Origin: Streptomyces sp. NBC_01460
GTDB lineage: Bacteria; Actinomycetota; Actinomycetes; Streptomycetales; Streptomycetaceae
DNA: 64,000 nucleotides
Assembly (NCBI RefSeq): GCF_036227405.1
Contig: NZ_CP109473.1
Coordinates: 3,038,001-3,102,000, forward strand
Reading direction: 5' to 3'
A program made the position numbers and the translations under genes. The notes under the pieces are model-generated. The model was not told the DNA's origin. It was given only the letters and a program-made list of their open reading frames with translations, and ran no database searches. Positions 62,919-64,000 of the stretch are shown here, piece after piece; position 1 is the stretch's first letter, and the number at the start of each line of letters is the position of its first letter.

Positions 62919-64000
62919 TCAGACCCGGGCGCAGCGGTCCCGGAGCTCGGAGATGACGGCTCCCTCGAGGGCGTTGGCGTCCCCGTCGACAGCGGCCACC
63001 CGCTCGGCCACGTCGAGGAGGTCGCTCAGATCCCCCGGCTCGGCATCCACGCGCCCCCACACCTCGGCGGGATCGACGTCGACGAGGTGGGCGAGCTGTT
63101 CGTCGACCACGTGGTGCTGCTCCCTGACCAGCCTGACCAGGTGCCGCATCAGCAGCGTCTCGTCGTCGGTGATCTTCCGGTCCGCCCTGATGACGAGCCA
63201 CGCGACCCACAGCATCAGCTGGGGGTGCCGGCTCCGCCTGCTGAGCCCTTCGGCGAGTTCGATCACACGGGCCTCGTTCCGGAAGACGGCTTGCGCGTGC
63301 CGCCCCGCGAGCAGCGTCGTCCAGCGGTTCAGCACCACCGCGAGGGGGACGCCGACCAAGGGGATGCCGATCTTGATGACGTTGCGCTGCAGGAGGTACT
63401 TCCCCACGACCGGGAGTCCCCTCGCGGCGGTCAGCGCCCCTCCGGAGTAGAAGCGCTTGATCATCGGCCGCACGAGGGCCGGGACCGCCTTGACCACACC
63501 TTCCCGGACTGCCTCCCCGCCCTTGATCGTGAAGGCCACCCTGATGAGCTTCCACATGTCGTCGGGATCGGACAGGTCGAGCGGGACCCGGTGGAGGACC
63601 GCGATGTCGTGGGCCAGGCGGAGCTGGAGCCGGGTGACGAAGGCGACATCGACCATCATGGTCGCGACGGCAGCCGGGACGGTAGCCGCCGAGGCACCGC
63701 CGAGACTCCCGAGGGTGGCGGCGACGGTCGCCGTATAGGCCCCGGCGGAGAGCCCGCCTTCCAGCGCGGCGTACCGGGCCGCCATCTTGATCCGCTGGTC
63801 GACGACGGCATCCACGGGTACGCCCTCGTACCGCTCCCGGAAGTACTTCTGGTCGGCCTTGCCGGTGTAGGAGCTCAGGGCCTGAGCGCTGAGCTTGGTG
63901 AACCAGCCGCCCGACTTGATGTCGTCCGCGCTCAACCCCTTGATGAATTCCTTCAGTTCGGCCCGCTCACGCTCGACGGTCTCGCGGTCGGCGGTCTCCC
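62919..64000 (-). CDS. EcsC-like/TerB-like membrane-associated protein, 5' end outside window
   Basis: The frame is open to the window edge, so the gene probably starts beyond 64000; the only start codon in the last 80 bases is a TTG at 63935, and the residues before it (RERAELKEFIKGL) look like real coding sequence. The visible part (about 360 residues) has a helical, Ala/Gly-rich hydrophobic region (LSAGAYTATVAATLGSLGGA, VPAAVATMMVDVAFVTRLQL, like EcsC proteins), a second hydrophobic part (IKIGIPLVGVPLAVVLN) and a C-terminal TerB-like region with paired acidic patterns (VIRADRKITDDETLLMRHLV, AVDGDANALEGAVISELRDR). TerB-like domains occur in stress and metal-binding proteins. No function is assigned. 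Confidence 0.75.
   Translation of the reverse strand, partial: ETADRETVERERAELKEFIKGLSADDIKSGGWFTKLSAQALSSYTGKADQKYFRERYEGVPVDAVVDQRIKMAARYAALEGGLSAGAYTATVAATLGSLGGASAATVPAAVATMMVDVAFVTRLQLRLAHDIAVLHRVPLDLSDPDDMWKLIRVAFTIKGGEAVREGVVKAVPALVRPMIKRFYSGGALTAARGLPVVGKYLLQRNVIKIGIPLVGVPLAVVLNRWTTLLAGRHAQAVFRNEARVIELAEGLSRRSRHPQLMLWVAWLVIRADRKITDDETLLMRHLVRLVREQHHVVDEQLAHLVDVDPAEVWGRVDAEPGDLSDLLDVAERVAAVDGDANALEGAVISELRDRCARV

Noticed and set aside
63933..63935. TTG at 63935 as the true start of the last gene
   Set aside because: The codons upstream up to the window edge read as plausible coding sequence without a stop, so the gene probably begins outside the window.
1..64000. CRISPR array, insertion sequence or prophage
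   Set aside because: No regularly spaced repeats, transposase, integrase or phage genes were seen; only short local repeats, at 5524-5583 and 28847-28890.

Overview
The window is about 64 kb of very high-GC actinobacterial DNA with strong G/C third-position bias. It carries Streptomyces hallmarks: the bldH/adpA developmental regulator with its TTA codon, ornA beside a tRNA-His gene, a conservon (CvnA-D plus cytochromes P450), a SARP regulator, and the desferrioxamine cluster behind an iron box. Gene content around des, leucine catabolism and adpA fits the well-known S. coelicolor-type chromosomal core. No insertion sequence, integrase or CRISPR array was seen, and both ends of the window cut a gene.

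Layout. 1-5.5 kb: the truncated start of a secreted S37-type tripeptidyl aminopeptidase, a small secreted protein, a fused two-half ABC exporter and a small helical protein. 5.6-11.4 kb: a sodium:solute symporter - agmatinase-like ureohydrolase - thiamine-diphosphate enzyme operon, divergent from a PucR-type activator. 11.5-19.3 kb: a secreted M23 peptidase, a large SARP/NB-ARC/TPR regulator containing a TTA codon, two unknown proteins, a secreted LamG protein and a DUF308-like membrane protein. 19.5-28.9 kb: a TetR regulator, then a complete sugar locus (binding protein, two permeases, LacI repressor, GH5-like and GH3 enzymes). 29.0-33.2 kb: DUF5713, Asp23, acyl-CoA dehydrogenase, thioesterase II and a cation diffusion facilitator. 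33.2-40.3 kb: a conservon with two P450s, then a 41-residue small ORF translationally coupled to an AraC regulator. 40.4-42.9 kb: a phosphatase-family protein, a small membrane protein, MarR and TetR regulators. 43.0-48.9 kb: leucine catabolism (methylcrotonyl-CoA carboxylase beta and alpha, HMG-CoA lyase, isovaleryl-CoA dehydrogenase). 48.9-49.5 kb: VapBC. 49.6-56.9 kb: siderophore uptake and reductase genes (desE and a SIP-family gene) and biosynthesis genes (desABCD), each unit with an iron-box-like site. 57-64 kb: a small unknown protein, a glmS copy, a universal stress protein, adpA, ornA, tRNA-His and a truncated EcsC/TerB-like protein.

How it works together. Three catabolic modules sit beside their own regulators and candidate operators: the guanidino-type module with PucR, the oligosaccharide module with LacI, and the leucine module with TetR. 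The des unit would be repressed by an iron-dependent DmdR/IdeR regulator. The only in-frame TTA codons found by eye in the window are in adpA and in the SARP gene, which would place both under the developmental tRNA bldA. The less ordinary items are the conservon promoter with a perfect 20-bp palindrome, the P450 gene whose last codons overlap the next P450, the small ORF coupled to the AraC gene, and the stand-alone Csd1/Cas8c-like small protein.
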